The notes under the pieces are model-generated. The model was given only the letters and a program-made list of their open reading frames with translations. It did not search any database and was not told where the DNA came from. This document shows positions 16,550 to 24,763 of a stretch of 37,562 nucleotides of DNA, in pieces. Made by a program: the position numbers and the translations under genes. Source of the stretch: an uncultured Pelagibacteraceae bacterium. Lineage in GTDB: Bacteria > Pseudomonadota > Alphaproteobacteria > Pelagibacterales > Pelagibacteraceae. The stretch spans positions 1 through 37,562 of the forward strand of contig CACPCD010000006.1 in NCBI GenBank assembly GCA_902632315.1, read 5' to 3'. Position 1 is the first letter of the stretch. Every line of letters starts with the position of its first letter.

Positions 16550-17245
16550 TTGAAAACAAAAATTTTTTGTGACATCGCAGACTATGAATTAATAAAAAAG
16601 TTTAGCAAAAAGGCTTTAGTAAAAGGATTTACAACCAACCCTAGCTTAATGAGAAAAGCTGGTGCAAAAGACTATAAAAGCTATTCTAAAAAAATTCTAA
16701 AAATATGTAAAAAACCTATCTCTTTCGAGGTATTTGCAGATGATTTTTTAGCAATGAAAAATCAAGCTCTTCAGATCAATAAATGGGGTAGAAACGTTTT
16801 TGTGAAAGTTCCAATTGTAAATTCAAAAGGTTCTTTTATGGGTAAATTAATAAAAGATTTGAATGCAAATAATATTAAATTGAATATAACAGCTGTTTAT
16901 AATGCCCATCAGACAAAAAAAATTCTAAAATGTATTAATAAAAAAACAAAAGTGATAATATCTATTTTTGCAGGCAGGGCTGCTGATGCTGGAAAAGATC
17001 CTATACCTGAATTTAAGAGAAGTTTACTACTAGCAAAGAAATTTAAAAATGTTGAAATTCTTTGGGCAAGTGTAAGAGAGCCGTACAATTATTTACAGGC
17101 TAAGCAACTAGGATGCCATATAATTACAGTTCCGCCTGCAATTATTGAGAAAATAGAAAGTCCAAATAAAACCTTTGAGAAATTGACTATTGAGACTGTA
17201 AAAAATTTTTTAATTGATAGTAAAAAATCACAGTTTAAACTTTAG
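16550..17245 (+). CDS. tal: Transaldolase-family protein (TalC/fructose-6-phosphate aldolase-like)
   Basis: This 231-residue protein is a short transaldolase/FSA-type barrel. Motifs are KIFCDIADYELIKKFSKKAL, GFTTNPSLMRKAG (residues 26-38), the Schiff-base strand NVFVKVPIVN with lysine at about residue 85, LNITAVYNAHQT, IISIFAGRAADAGKDP and ILWASVREPYN. It would swap three-carbon units between sugar phosphates, pairing with the transketolase in this window. The start is TTG at 16550, preceded by the strong Shine-Dalgarno-like AGGTGAG at 16541-16547, which overlaps the pntB stop. The gene ends in an 18-base convergent overlap with the ligase gene. Whether it prefers transaldolase or aldolase chemistry cannot be told here. 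Confidence 0.86.
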   Translation: MKTKIFCDIADYELIKKFSKKALVKGFTTNPSLMRKAGAKDYKSYSKKILKICKKPISFEVFADDFLAMKNQALQINKWGRNVFVKVPIVNSKGSFMGKLIKDLNANNIKLNITAVYNAHQTKKILKCINKKTKVIISIFAGRAADAGKDPIPEFKRSLLLAKKFKNVEILWASVREPYNYLQAKQLGCHIITVPPAIIEKIESPNKTFEKLTIETVKNFLIDSKKSQFKL

Positions 17246-18481
17246 ACTCTTACACATTCCAATCATTATTATGTAGTTTATCCAGAATATTCCGCTGTTA
17301 AAAGTTGATAAAAAACTTCCAGAGGGCAACAAAGGTAATAAACTTGTTAATATGAATATAATGCTGGATAATTGAAATATATTTTTATACCTCAGATAGT
17401 TTTTAAAACTTATTACTAGTGAATATAAAATAAATAATAAAAATGAAAAATATCCAAAAATTCCAGTTTCTGATAAAAATTCCAAATGAATTTGATGAGG
17501 GTGGGTAGCTTGTCTTGAATTCGTTTTGCCAAACTCATCATTAATATATTTTTCTTTTCCACTTTCAAATCTGAAATTTTTTATACCTACACCAAATAAT
17601 GGATATTCATTGAAGATTTTTATTGCTGCATTATAATGTGCTCCGTATTGAGAATTTTTATAATATTCGGTTAAACCATTTTCTTTAAAAATAGTTTCTA
17701 TCTGACCATAATATCTATGTTTATAATCTTTGTTTAGATTTAGTACTCCAATCATAAGAACTATTGTGATCAAAAAGAAAAGCATTTTCTTTAAATAACT
17801 AATTTTAAAAACAATTATTGAAAAAATAAAAATAGAAATAAATAATTTGAAAAAATTAGATCTTTCACCAATTAGAAAACTTGTTATTATTATTGATACA
17901 ATGCAAAATCCTACAATAAATTTATTTGAATCATTGTTTATTAAATACCCAATGAAAAATAAGGCAAACCCATATACAAATGCACCTACAATTAACTCTT
18001 CACCAAAAAAACTTGCAACTCTTCCAGGAAGTGTAGTGAAGAAACCAAAAGTATTATAACCAAAAATAACTTCAAAAATACAATCAAATAAAACAATCAT
18101 AAATATAATTGACCAAATTAAGAATATATCTTTTAAAAGATCTGTATCATATCTTTTAAAAATTCTAATTGTTTCAACTGTTAATAAGATGATCGAAAAA
18201 ACTTTAATAACACGAGGAAACGAATTTTCGAAATTCAAACTAAAAAATAAGTTGATTATTAGGGAAAATAAAAACAATACAAAAAGATAGATTACTTTAT
18301 TATTTAAAAAAAAAATGTTTTTTTTAAAATTTATAATAAAACTCAAAGTAAAAAAAAATATAAATATATTTATAAGTAAATTTCCCAAAATTAGACTCAG
18401 TGGAAAGAAACATAAAATCACAAAATATAACTTGTCATTTTTTTCTATCGAGTTGTAATTGATTATTAAATTTTTTATCAT
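17228..18481 (-). CDS. O-antigen ligase (WaaL/Wzy_C)-family membrane protein
   Basis: This 417-residue polytopic protein has about 10-12 membrane segments and one larger periplasmic loop near residues 255-340. The loop holds NAAIKIFNEYPLFGVGIKNF and the family hallmark HPHQIHLEFLSETGIFGYF, which matches Wzy_C/O-antigen ligases that join lipid-linked glycan to lipid A core. An arginine in the family-typical position appears in GERSNFFKL. The ATG lies only 4 bases after the 3' end of the tRNA gene. A polymerase role is the alternative. It is separated from the polysaccharide island by the pnt genes, so it may be the shared ligase for variable glycans. Confidence 0.84.
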   Translation of the reverse strand: MIKNLIINYNSIEKNDKLYFVILCFFPLSLILGNLLINIFIFFFTLSFIINFKKNIFFLNNKVIYLFVLFLFSLIINLFFSLNFENSFPRVIKVFSIILLTVETIRIFKRYDTDLLKDIFLIWSIIFMIVLFDCIFEVIFGYNTFGFFTTLPGRVASFFGEELIVGAFVYGFALFFIGYLINNDSNKFIVGFCIVSIIITSFLIGERSNFFKLFISIFIFSIIVFKISYLKKMLFFLITIVLMIGVLNLNKDYKHRYYGQIETIFKENGLTEYYKNSQYGAHYNAAIKIFNEYPLFGVGIKNFRFESGKEKYINDEFGKTNSRQATHPHQIHLEFLSETGIFGYFSFLLFILYSLVISFKNYLRYKNIFQLSSIIFILTSLLPLLPSGSFLSTFNSGIFWINYIIMIGMCKSLKFKL

Positions 18482-18485
18482 TAAT

Positions 18486-18562
<77 letters not shown>

Positions 18563-18568
18563 GTATAA

Positions 18569-18775
18569 TTAAATTCTATTTTTAAGTTTATTAAGCTTTT
18601 TTACTCTTTTAATATTTTCCTGCAGAATTCTCTTTTTTTTTTCTGAAGGTTTTTCATAAGTATTTTTTAATTTTATCACTTTAAAAAAACCATCTCTTTG
18701 GAGTTTTCTTTTAAGAACTCTCAAAGCTTGTTCAACATTATTATCTTTTACTTCTATTTTAATAACTACCTCCAA
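18569..18775 (-). CDS. rpsU: Ribosomal protein S21 (bS21)
   Basis: This 68-residue basic protein of the small subunit shows the S21 pattern VEQALRVLKRKLQRDGFFKV (residues 14-33), then EKPSEKKKRI and a lysine/arginine-rich helix. The length is typical. It lies downstream of trcR (59-base gap) and directly before the initiator tRNA, so two components of translation initiation share a transcript. The N-terminal MEVVIKIEVKDNN fits alphaproteobacterial S21, so the ATG at 18773-18775 is accepted. Confidence 0.93.
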   Translation of the reverse strand: MEVVIKIEVKDNNVEQALRVLKRKLQRDGFFKVIKLKNTYEKPSEKKKRILQENIKRVKKLNKLKNRI

Positions 18776-18834
18776 AAAAACGTTTAGTTAGCATTTTTAT
18801 AATTTTATGTCTATCTAAATAATTTTTCAAAATT

Positions 18835-19401
18835 TTAAGCTCGGTTTAATTTTTCCTTCAGCTTTTTTTCTCTTTTTATTCTTCTTTCAGCTTTTTCTAT
18901 TGCCTCAATAAGATCTTTTTGACTAAAAAGATTTAAAGCAACAGGATCTTTAGGATTTAGGCTATTGTAATTCCAGTAACTTTTATTTCTAATTGAGGTA
19001 ACAGAGTTTTTTGTAATACCTACAAGTTTAGCAATTTGAGAATCTTTCAAAATATTATGTTGTTTGATCAACCAAAGAGCTGAGTCTGGTTTGTCTTGTC
19101 TTTTTGATAATGGTACGTACTTTTTTATTTTTTTTTCAGAATTTGAAATTTCTATATCAGAGCTTTTAATTTGAAGAGGTCTATCCTCATTCTCTGATGA
19201 AAGATTAATTTCTTCTCTTGATAGTTGACCAGAAATTATTGGGTTATAAGCTTTAATTCCTTTGGCAACTTCTCCATCTGCAATACCCTGAACCTCAACC
19301 TCATGTAGTTTACAAAAATCTGCAATCTGTTTAAAAGTTAGTGTTGTATTCTCGACGAGCCAAACAGCTGTTGCCATTGGCATTAAAGGTGCATTAGACA
19401 T
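18835..19401 (-). CDS. trcR: TrcR-like cell-cycle transcriptional regulator (DUF1013)
   Basis: This 188-residue protein matches the alphaproteobacterial DUF1013 family, which includes TrcR, a regulator studied in Caulobacter and Rickettsia. Two helix-turn-helix-like units are visible: TAVWLVENTTLTFKQIADFC followed by HEVEVQGIADGEVAKGI (residues 12-49), and ALWLIKQHNILKDSQIAKLV followed by GITKNSVTSIRN (about 113-144). A charged linker lies between them and a basic C-terminal helix follows. The ATG follows the rpmE stop with no gap. It may link growth or replication state to transcription; its targets cannot be read from here. Confidence 0.88.
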   Translation of the reverse strand: MSNAPLMPMATAVWLVENTTLTFKQIADFCKLHEVEVQGIADGEVAKGIKAYNPIISGQLSREEINLSSENEDRPLQIKSSDIEISNSEKKIKKYVPLSKRQDKPDSALWLIKQHNILKDSQIAKLVGITKNSVTSIRNKSYWNYNSLNPKDPVALNLFSQKDLIEAIEKAERRIKREKKLKEKLNRA

Positions 19402-19632
19402 TTAATTTTTTTTTTCTGATTTAAAATTTTGAAATTTTTTATTAAATTTACTTATTCTACCTTTATCCATTAACTTTTGCTTTCCACCTGTCCAGGCAGA
19501 ATGTGATTTTGGATCAATTTCCAACTTTAAGATATCTCCTTCAGCTCCCCATGTAGATTTAGTTTCAAACTGTGTACCATCAGTCATTTCAACTTTAATT
19601 TTATGGTAGTTTGGATGTATCTTTTTTTTCAT
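19402..19632 (-). CDS. rpmE: Ribosomal protein L31 (bL31), zinc-free form
   Basis: This 76-residue large-subunit protein begins [19 protein letters not shown] and contains [20 protein letters not shown], the L31 signature with SHxxWTG. The CxxC zinc site is missing, so it is the non-zinc type. It lies between suhB (35-base gap) and trcR (directly adjacent). The start at 19630-19632 is the usual L31 start. Confidence 0.95.
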   Translation of the reverse strand: MKKKIHPNYHKIKVEMTDGTQFETKSTWGAEGDILKLEIDPKSHSAWTGGKQKLMDKGRISKFNKKFQNFKSEKKN

Positions 19633-19667
19633 TTTGAGATTTATAACAAAAGATTATTTTAAAACAA

Positions 19668-20408
19668 TTAAAACTTGCCCAATTTTTCTAAGAATTTTGC
19701 ATTTATATCAATACTTGAGGTTATAACTTTTATATTTTGTGTCTTGTTAAGGTCTATATCATTTATTGCTCCACCAGCTTCTTTAATCAAAATAATCCCA
19801 GCTGCAATGTCCCATAACTTTAAATCCTCCTGAAAATAACCATCAAATCGCCCCGAAGCCACATAGGCCATATCTAGTGCTGCGCAACCAGTTTTTCTTA
19901 TTGGTAAATCATTTACATAATCTTTTTTACCACCTGTTGCAAATAGACAATCGTTGATATTATTTTTTCGTGAAGTTCTTATTCTTTGATTGTTAAAAAA
20001 AGCTCCATTATTTTTTTCCGCAAAAAAAATCTCATCTTTTATTGGATCATAAATAAGCCCAGATACAATTTCATTATCTGTTTTTAGTGCAATCGAAATT
20101 GCAAAATGTGGAATACCATGCAAAAAATTGATTGTTCCATCAATTGGATCTATAATCCAAGTATTCGATAAATCTTTATTATTTTCCAAACCATTTTCTT
20201 CACTAATAAAGGAGTAGTGAGGTCTTGCTTTTTTTAATTCTTCAATAATTATTTTCTCAACTTTTATATCTGAATTTGTTACAAAATCTCTCGGACCTTT
20301 CTTAGAAACTTGTAAATTTTCTACTTCACCAAAATCCCTTATTAAAATTTTTGATGCTTTTTCACTAGCTTTAATCATTAAATTTAAATTTGCTGAGATT
20401 GATTTCAT
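19668..20408 (-). CDS. suhB: Inositol monophosphatase family protein
   Basis: This 246-residue metal-dependent phosphatase removes phosphate from inositol-1-phosphate or related sugar phosphates, and SuhB also binds RNA polymerase in rRNA antitermination in enterobacteria. Motifs are FISEENGLEN (metal site E, about residues 66-75), TWIIDPIDGTINFLHGIPHF (about 82-101, the D-P-x-D-G-T site) and LKLWDIAAGIILIKEAGGAI (about 197-216). All core metal ligands are present. It is 5 bases downstream of efp and in line with translation genes. Whether its main role is metabolic or RNA-related cannot be decided here. Confidence 0.92.
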   Translation of the reverse strand: MKSISANLNLMIKASEKASKILIRDFGEVENLQVSKKGPRDFVTNSDIKVEKIIIEELKKARPHYSFISEENGLENNKDLSNTWIIDPIDGTINFLHGIPHFAISIALKTDNEIVSGLIYDPIKDEIFFAEKNNGAFFNNQRIRTSRKNNINDCLFATGGKKDYVNDLPIRKTGCAALDMAYVASGRFDGYFQEDLKLWDIAAGIILIKEAGGAINDIDLNKTQNIKVITSSIDINAKFLEKLGKF

Positions 20409-20413
20409 TATAA

Positions 20414-20974
20414 TTAAATTTTCTTAATGTATTCTAAATTCCTTGTATCAATAATCACATTGTCTCCAGCCTCTATAAAAGGAGGTACTTGAACATTCAA
20501 TCCATTATCTAGTGTTGCAGGCTTATAGGATGAGGAAACCGTTTGACCCTTTAATGCTACATCAGTTGAATCTATTTTACAGGTCACTTGATTTGGAAGT
20601 CCTACTGATATTGGAGACTCGTTGTAAAAAGATATCGTTACTTCAAGATTTTCTGTTAATAATTTACCTTTTTCTCCAACAACTTCTTTTTTGATGTCTA
20701 TTTGCTCAAATGATTTAGGATTCATGAAAAAATAATTTGTTTCATCTTCATACATGTAGTTAAAATTAGTTTCTTCCAAAGATGCTTTTTCAACTGTTTC
20801 ATTTGATCGAAATCTTTCATTTAGCTTAGTGTTTTTATTAACACTTTTCATTTCTACCTGCGCAAAAGCACCACCTTTTCCAGGCTTCACGTGCTGTGTT
20901 TTAAGAACTTGCCACAGATCATCTTTGTATTCCAAAAGCATTCCAACTCTTATTTCACCGGCATTAATTTTCAT
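20414..20974 (-). CDS. efp: Translation elongation factor P
   Basis: This 186-residue protein rescues ribosomes stalled on polyproline. It has the KOW-like first domain with HVKPGKGGAFAQVEMKSV (residues 28-45); the lysine in PGKGG (residue 33) is the modified position in other bacteria. The OB-type domains follow, with MYEDETNYFFMN and TLDNGLNVQVPPFIEAGDNV near the C-terminus. The ATG overlaps the thiE stop by 4 bases. No epmA/epmB modification gene is seen in the window. Confidence 0.95.
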   Translation of the reverse strand: MKINAGEIRVGMLLEYKDDLWQVLKTQHVKPGKGGAFAQVEMKSVNKNTKLNERFRSNETVEKASLEETNFNYMYEDETNYFFMNPKSFEQIDIKKEVVGEKGKLLTENLEVTISFYNESPISVGLPNQVTCKIDSTDVALKGQTVSSSYKPATLDNGLNVQVPPFIEAGDNVIIDTRNLEYIKKI

Positions 20975-21585
20975 TTTAATTTTCTTATTGCATCTTTTGG
21001 TTTTAATTTATCATTTTTCCAGATGAAGCTTGAAATAGCTAAAAAGTTAGCATTATTCAATAGAAGTTTTTTATAATTATCAGAATTGATACCTCCAATA
21101 GCTACAATTGGAGTTTTTGTAATTTTTCTAGCTTTTTTAAGTAAATTAATTGATGCTTTATATTTTACTTTTTTTGTTTTTGAGGAATTGAAAGCTCCAA
21201 ACGCCAAGTAATCAGCTTTATTTTTAATAGCAGATTTTGCTAAGCTAATTGAATTGTGGCAAGTAATTCCTATTATTTTGTTACCAATAATTTTTCTAGC
21301 TTTTAAAAGACTCATATCATTTTGACCCAAATGACAACCGTCAGCATCTAATTTTTTAGCAAGAAAAACATCATCATTTATTAAGAATTTTACATTTAAC
21401 TTTTGACATATTTTTTTAATTTTTTTACCAATAATTAATTTTTTTTTAAAGTTTACTTTTTTAAGTCTTAGTTGAAAAAAACTTACCTTTTTTTGTTTTA
21501 GTACATCAACCAAATTTAAATAAAAAATTCTATCAATTTTTAGTGGTGATATAAGGTAAATAAATTTTTTTTTATTATATCTCAA
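20971..21585 (-). CDS. thiE: Thiamine-phosphate synthase
   Basis: This enzyme joins HMP-pyrophosphate and thiazole-phosphate to give thiamine phosphate. The 204 residues form a TIM barrel with FFQLRLKKVNFKKKL (diphosphate-binding QLR-K), FLINDDVFLAKKLDADGCHL (metal-binding DD), GQNDM, IIGITCHNS, AFGAFNSSKTKK and PIVAIGGIN. It is compact and lysine-rich. It overlaps fba by 11 bases and efp by 4 bases, so it is co-expressed with central metabolism, and there is no room for a TPP riboswitch directly upstream. The product is the cofactor of the transketolase in the same string. The loop GAFNSSKTKK departs from the usual GPxFPT pattern. Confidence 0.86.
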   Translation of the reverse strand: MRYNKKKFIYLISPLKIDRIFYLNLVDVLKQKKVSFFQLRLKKVNFKKKLIIGKKIKKICQKLNVKFLINDDVFLAKKLDADGCHLGQNDMSLLKARKIIGNKIIGITCHNSISLAKSAIKNKADYLAFGAFNSSKTKKVKYKASINLLKKARKITKTPIVAIGGINSDNYKKLLLNNANFLAISSFIWKNDKLKPKDAIRKLK

Positions 21586-22582
21586 GATCTTTAGACCATT
21601 TTCCTTGAGCAGCTAGTGAATTCATTTTTGCACGATGATTAAAAACTTTTTGTGTGCCTTCAATATTTTGAATATTTTTTGACCAAAGTTTAAGGGCACT
21701 TTGTTGAAGAGCTCGGCCATAAGAATAACTCATAATAAAATTTGTATTATTATTTTTATTAATTAAATCTAAATTTTCTGTTGCTTCAACTTCAGATTGA
21801 CCCCCAGATAAAAAAGCTATTCCAGGTACTTCTGAGGGGACTGAATTTTTTAGACATTTTAAGGTTAAATTTGCCACTTCTTCATTTGAAATTTTATCTT
21901 TAGATTTATTTCCAGCTAAAATCATATTTGGTTTAAGTATTATTCCTTTCAAGTCAACTTTATGTAAGATTAACTCATCAAAACATTTTTTAATAACCTC
22001 TGAGGTTTTTTCATAACAGTCATTTGCTGAATGTTCACCATCCATCAATACTTCTGGTTCAACTATTGGAACCATGTTACATTCTTGAACTAGCGCTGAA
22101 TATCTGGCTAATGCATGAGCATTAACATGAATTGCAAGTTTGCTTGGATAGTTTTTTGAAATATTATAAACACCTCTCCATTTTGTAAATTTTGCTCCAA
22201 GTTTATGATATTCTATCAGCCTTTCTCTTAAACCATCCAACCCCTCTGTAATTTTTTCCTCCGGAGAGCCAGCTAAAACTTTAGCTCCAGTATCAACTTT
22301 AATTCCTGGAGCTGATCCCATTTTTGAGATTAATTCTGGGATCTTATTTTTTTTTGACGAAGTTTGTTTTATTGTTTCATCGTATAGGATTACTCCCCCG
22401 ATGCAATCAGACATACCTGATGCACTGAATAGAGTTTCTCTAAACAGCAATCTATTTTCTGGTGTAGAGGGCACTTTAACTCCTTCTAATCTTTTGGTCA
22501 TTGTGCCAGTGCTTTCGTCAGCGGCCAAAATACCTTTTCCTTTTTCTAAAATTTTAAGGGCTATATTATTTAATTCTGACAT
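21575..22582 (-). CDS. fba: Class I fructose-bisphosphate aldolase
   Basis: This 335-residue Schiff-base aldolase splits or forms fructose 1,6-bisphosphate without a metal. It resembles the animal/plant class I enzyme: KGILAADESTGTMTKRLEGV (residues 16-35), RLLFRETLFS, GVILYDETIKQ, GAKFTKWRGVYNI (about 129-141), the Schiff-base lysine in DLKGIILKPNMILAG, and GIAFLSGGQSEVEAT. It sits between pgk (1-base gap) and thiE. With no phosphofructokinase in view, its flux direction is open; gluconeogenesis is plausible. Confidence 0.94.
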   Translation of the reverse strand: MSELNNIALKILEKGKGILAADESTGTMTKRLEGVKVPSTPENRLLFRETLFSASGMSDCIGGVILYDETIKQTSSKKNKIPELISKMGSAPGIKVDTGAKVLAGSPEEKITEGLDGLRERLIEYHKLGAKFTKWRGVYNISKNYPSKLAIHVNAHALARYSALVQECNMVPIVEPEVLMDGEHSANDCYEKTSEVIKKCFDELILHKVDLKGIILKPNMILAGNKSKDKISNEEVANLTLKCLKNSVPSEVPGIAFLSGGQSEVEATENLDLINKNNNTNFIMSYSYGRALQQSALKLWSKNIQNIEGTQKVFNHRAKMNSLAAQGKWSKDLEI

Positions 22583-22583
22583 T

Positions 22584-23762
22584 TTACTTTAGAGCTTTTA
22601 TACCAGGAAGTTCTTTTCCTTCAAGGTATTCTAAGAATGCACCACCAGCAGTTGAAACAAAATTAAAATTTTCGATTGTATTAATTTGGTTTATTAAAGC
22701 AATAGTATCTCCACCCCCTACTACAGAGTAAATTGATTTATCTTTATTTTTTTTTGATATTGCTTTTGCTATTTGATGACTACCGTTTGCAAAGTTTGGA
22801 TTTTCAAAATAACCTGCTGGACCGTTCCATAAAACAGTTGCACTATTTTCAATTATATCTTTAATTATACTTACACTCTTTGGACCAATGTCTAAAATTA
22901 AATCATCGTTTTTAACATCATTGAGTTTTTTGATTTCAGCGCTGTCTTCCATATTTTTTCCAACAACAACATCTTCAGGGTAAACAATTTTACATGAGTG
23001 ATTTTTTGCAGTTTTAAAAATATCATCAATAATTGGCTCACAGTTATCCTCTTTTATTGATTTTCCAATAGGATTTCCAAGAAAATTCAGAATGTTATTT
23101 GCCATCCCTCCTACGATAATAATGTTATCAAACTTTGGTATTAGATTTTTTATTATACCAATTTTAGTTGAGATTTTTGAACCTCCAATTATGCAAGTGA
23201 CAGGTTTCCTAATTTCTGTTGTAACTTTCTTTAATGCGCTTATTTCAGCCTCTAATTGTAGTCCTGCATAAGACGGCAAAAATTGTGTAATTTTACTTAT
23301 AGAAGCATGAGCTCTGTGAGAACAGGAAAAGGCATCGTTGACAAAAATGTCAGCAAAGCTCGATAAATGCTTTGAGAAATTTACATCATTTTGTTCCTCT
23401 TGATTAAAAAATCTAATATTTTCAAAAAAAACAATTTGCTCTTTTAAGTCATTGAATAAGTCACTTCTTTTTAATTCAAAGATATTCTCTTGTACCAATC
23501 TTATTTTTTGATTAAATTTTTTTTCTAAGAATTCACAAATTGGCTTTAGAGAAAGGTCTTTATTAATCTTTCCCTGGGGACGGCCAACATGAGAAACAAC
23601 TAAAATCTTAGATTTTTTCTTAATCAAAAAATTAATTACTGGCAATACTTTATTGATCCTTGTTTCATCTTGAATTATTCCGTTTTTTATTGGAACATTA
23701 AGATCTAATCTTAATAAAACTCTTTTCTTATTCAGATTTTCTTGATCTTTTATATATCGCAT
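22584..23762 (-). CDS. pgk: Phosphoglycerate kinase
   Basis: This 392-residue enzyme transfers phosphate between 1,3-bisphosphoglycerate and ADP in the cytosol. Signatures are RVLLRLDLNVPIKNGIIQD (residues 14-32), VVSHVGRPQGK, VFFENIRFF, FVNDAFSCSHRAHAS, CIIGGSKISTKIGIIKNL, VLWNGPAGYFE, and the ATP-site VVGGGDTIALI then STAGGAFLEYLEGKELPGI. It is full length. The first base of its start codon is shared with the end of gapA, whose product it uses, so the two are coupled. Confidence 0.96.
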   Translation of the reverse strand: MRYIKDQENLNKKRVLLRLDLNVPIKNGIIQDETRINKVLPVINFLIKKKSKILVVSHVGRPQGKINKDLSLKPICEFLEKKFNQKIRLVQENIFELKRSDLFNDLKEQIVFFENIRFFNQEEQNDVNFSKHLSSFADIFVNDAFSCSHRAHASISKITQFLPSYAGLQLEAEISALKKVTTEIRKPVTCIIGGSKISTKIGIIKNLIPKFDNIIIVGGMANNILNFLGNPIGKSIKEDNCEPIIDDIFKTAKNHSCKIVYPEDVVVGKNMEDSAEIKKLNDVKNDDLILDIGPKSVSIIKDIIENSATVLWNGPAGYFENPNFANGSHQIAKAISKKNKDKSIYSVVGGGDTIALINQINTIENFNFVSTAGGAFLEYLEGKELPGIKALK

Positions 23763-24763
23763 TAAGAAATCTTATGAAGATATTCTGCTATATCACACAT
23801 TCTATTTGAAAAGCCCCATTCATTATCATACCATGCAGAAATTTTACCCATATTTTTTCCTACAACATTTGTCAAACTTGCATCAACAATCGATGATGCA
23901 GAGTTATGATTAAAGTCTATTGATACAAGTTTTTCTTGGGTAATTTCAAGAATCTTATTTTTCTTACTAAAATTTTGAAATGCTAAATTAATTTTTTCTA
24001 TACTTAAATCCTTTTTTGTGCAAAAGACTAGTTCAATCAAAGAAACGTTTGGAGTAGGCACTCTCATCGCAACACCTTCTAATTTTCCTTTTAAAGAAGG
24101 TATGATCTCACCAATTGCTTTTGAAGCTCCAGTTGAAGTTGGAACTATAGATTGGCTTGCAGACCTTGCTCGTCTTGGATCTTTGTGTGAATTATCTAAA
24201 ATTCTTTGATCACTCGTAAAAGCATGAATAGTTGTCATGAAACCTTTTTCGATTTCAAAATTTTCATTCAAAACATGAGCTATTGGAGCAAGACAATTTG
24301 TTGTACAAGATGCAGCAGAAATGATTTTATCATTTTTTTTAAGTTCTGACTCATTTACTCCAAAAACAATTGTTTTATCAGCATTTTTACAAGGTGCTGA
24401 AACAAGAACTTTTTTTGCCCCATTAGTAAGATGTGATTCTAATTTATCTTTCGAATTAAATTTACCTGTGCATTCAAAAACATAATCTACATCATATTTT
24501 TTCCAATTAATATTGTTCAAATCTGCTTCTTGAGTAAAAGTAATTTTTTTTTTATTGATAATTAAATGTTTATCATCGAAACCTATAACTGCTTTAAATT
24601 TTCCATGAATTGAATCATATTTTAATAGAGATGAGCAAGCCTCAGAGCTTGTTCTATTATTTATATGTTTTATTTCTATATTTTTATTATTATTTTCAAT
24701 AATAGATCGAACAATCATTCTACCTATCCTTCCCATCCCATTAATACCAACTTTTATTTTCAT
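23762..24763 (-). CDS. gapA: Glyceraldehyde-3-phosphate dehydrogenase, possibly NADP-linked
   Basis: This 333-residue enzyme interconverts glyceraldehyde 3-phosphate and 1,3-bisphosphoglycerate. It has [18 protein letters not shown], the active-site [17 protein letters not shown] with catalytic cysteine, [43 protein letters not shown] and [14 protein letters not shown]. In the cofactor loop the usual NAD-selecting aspartate after IN is replaced by asparagine and followed by arginine (INNRTS, residues 34-39), which may favour NADP. The start overlaps the tkt stop by 4 bases. This is a complete phosphorylating GAPDH. Confidence 0.95.
   Translation of the reverse strand: MKIKVGINGMGRIGRMIVRSIIENNNKNIEIKHINNRTSSEACSSLLKYDSIHGKFKAVIGFDDKHLIINKKKITFTQEADLNNINWKKYDVDYVFECTGKFNSKDKLESHLTNGAKKVLVSAPCKNADKTIVFGVNESELKKNDKIISAASCTTNCLAPIAHVLNENFEIEKGFMTTIHAFTSDQRILDNSHKDPRRARSASQSIVPTSTGASKAIGEIIPSLKGKLEGVAMRVPTPNVSLIELVFCTKKDLSIEKINLAFQNFSKKNKILEITQEKLVSIDFNHNSASSIVDASLTNVVGKNMGKISAWYDNEWGFSNRMCDIAEYLHKIS

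Noticed and set aside
17221-17260. Bidirectional terminator between the transaldolase and ligase genes
   Set aside because: The genes overlap by 18 bases and no stable hairpin is visible.
20512-21076. Several short plus-strand frames over efp and thiE
   Set aside because: They are antisense to well-supported genes and show no family features.
21586-22582. TPP riboswitch before thiE
   Set aside because: The thiE start lies inside the end of fba; no THI-box-like sequence is seen and no untranslated leader exists.
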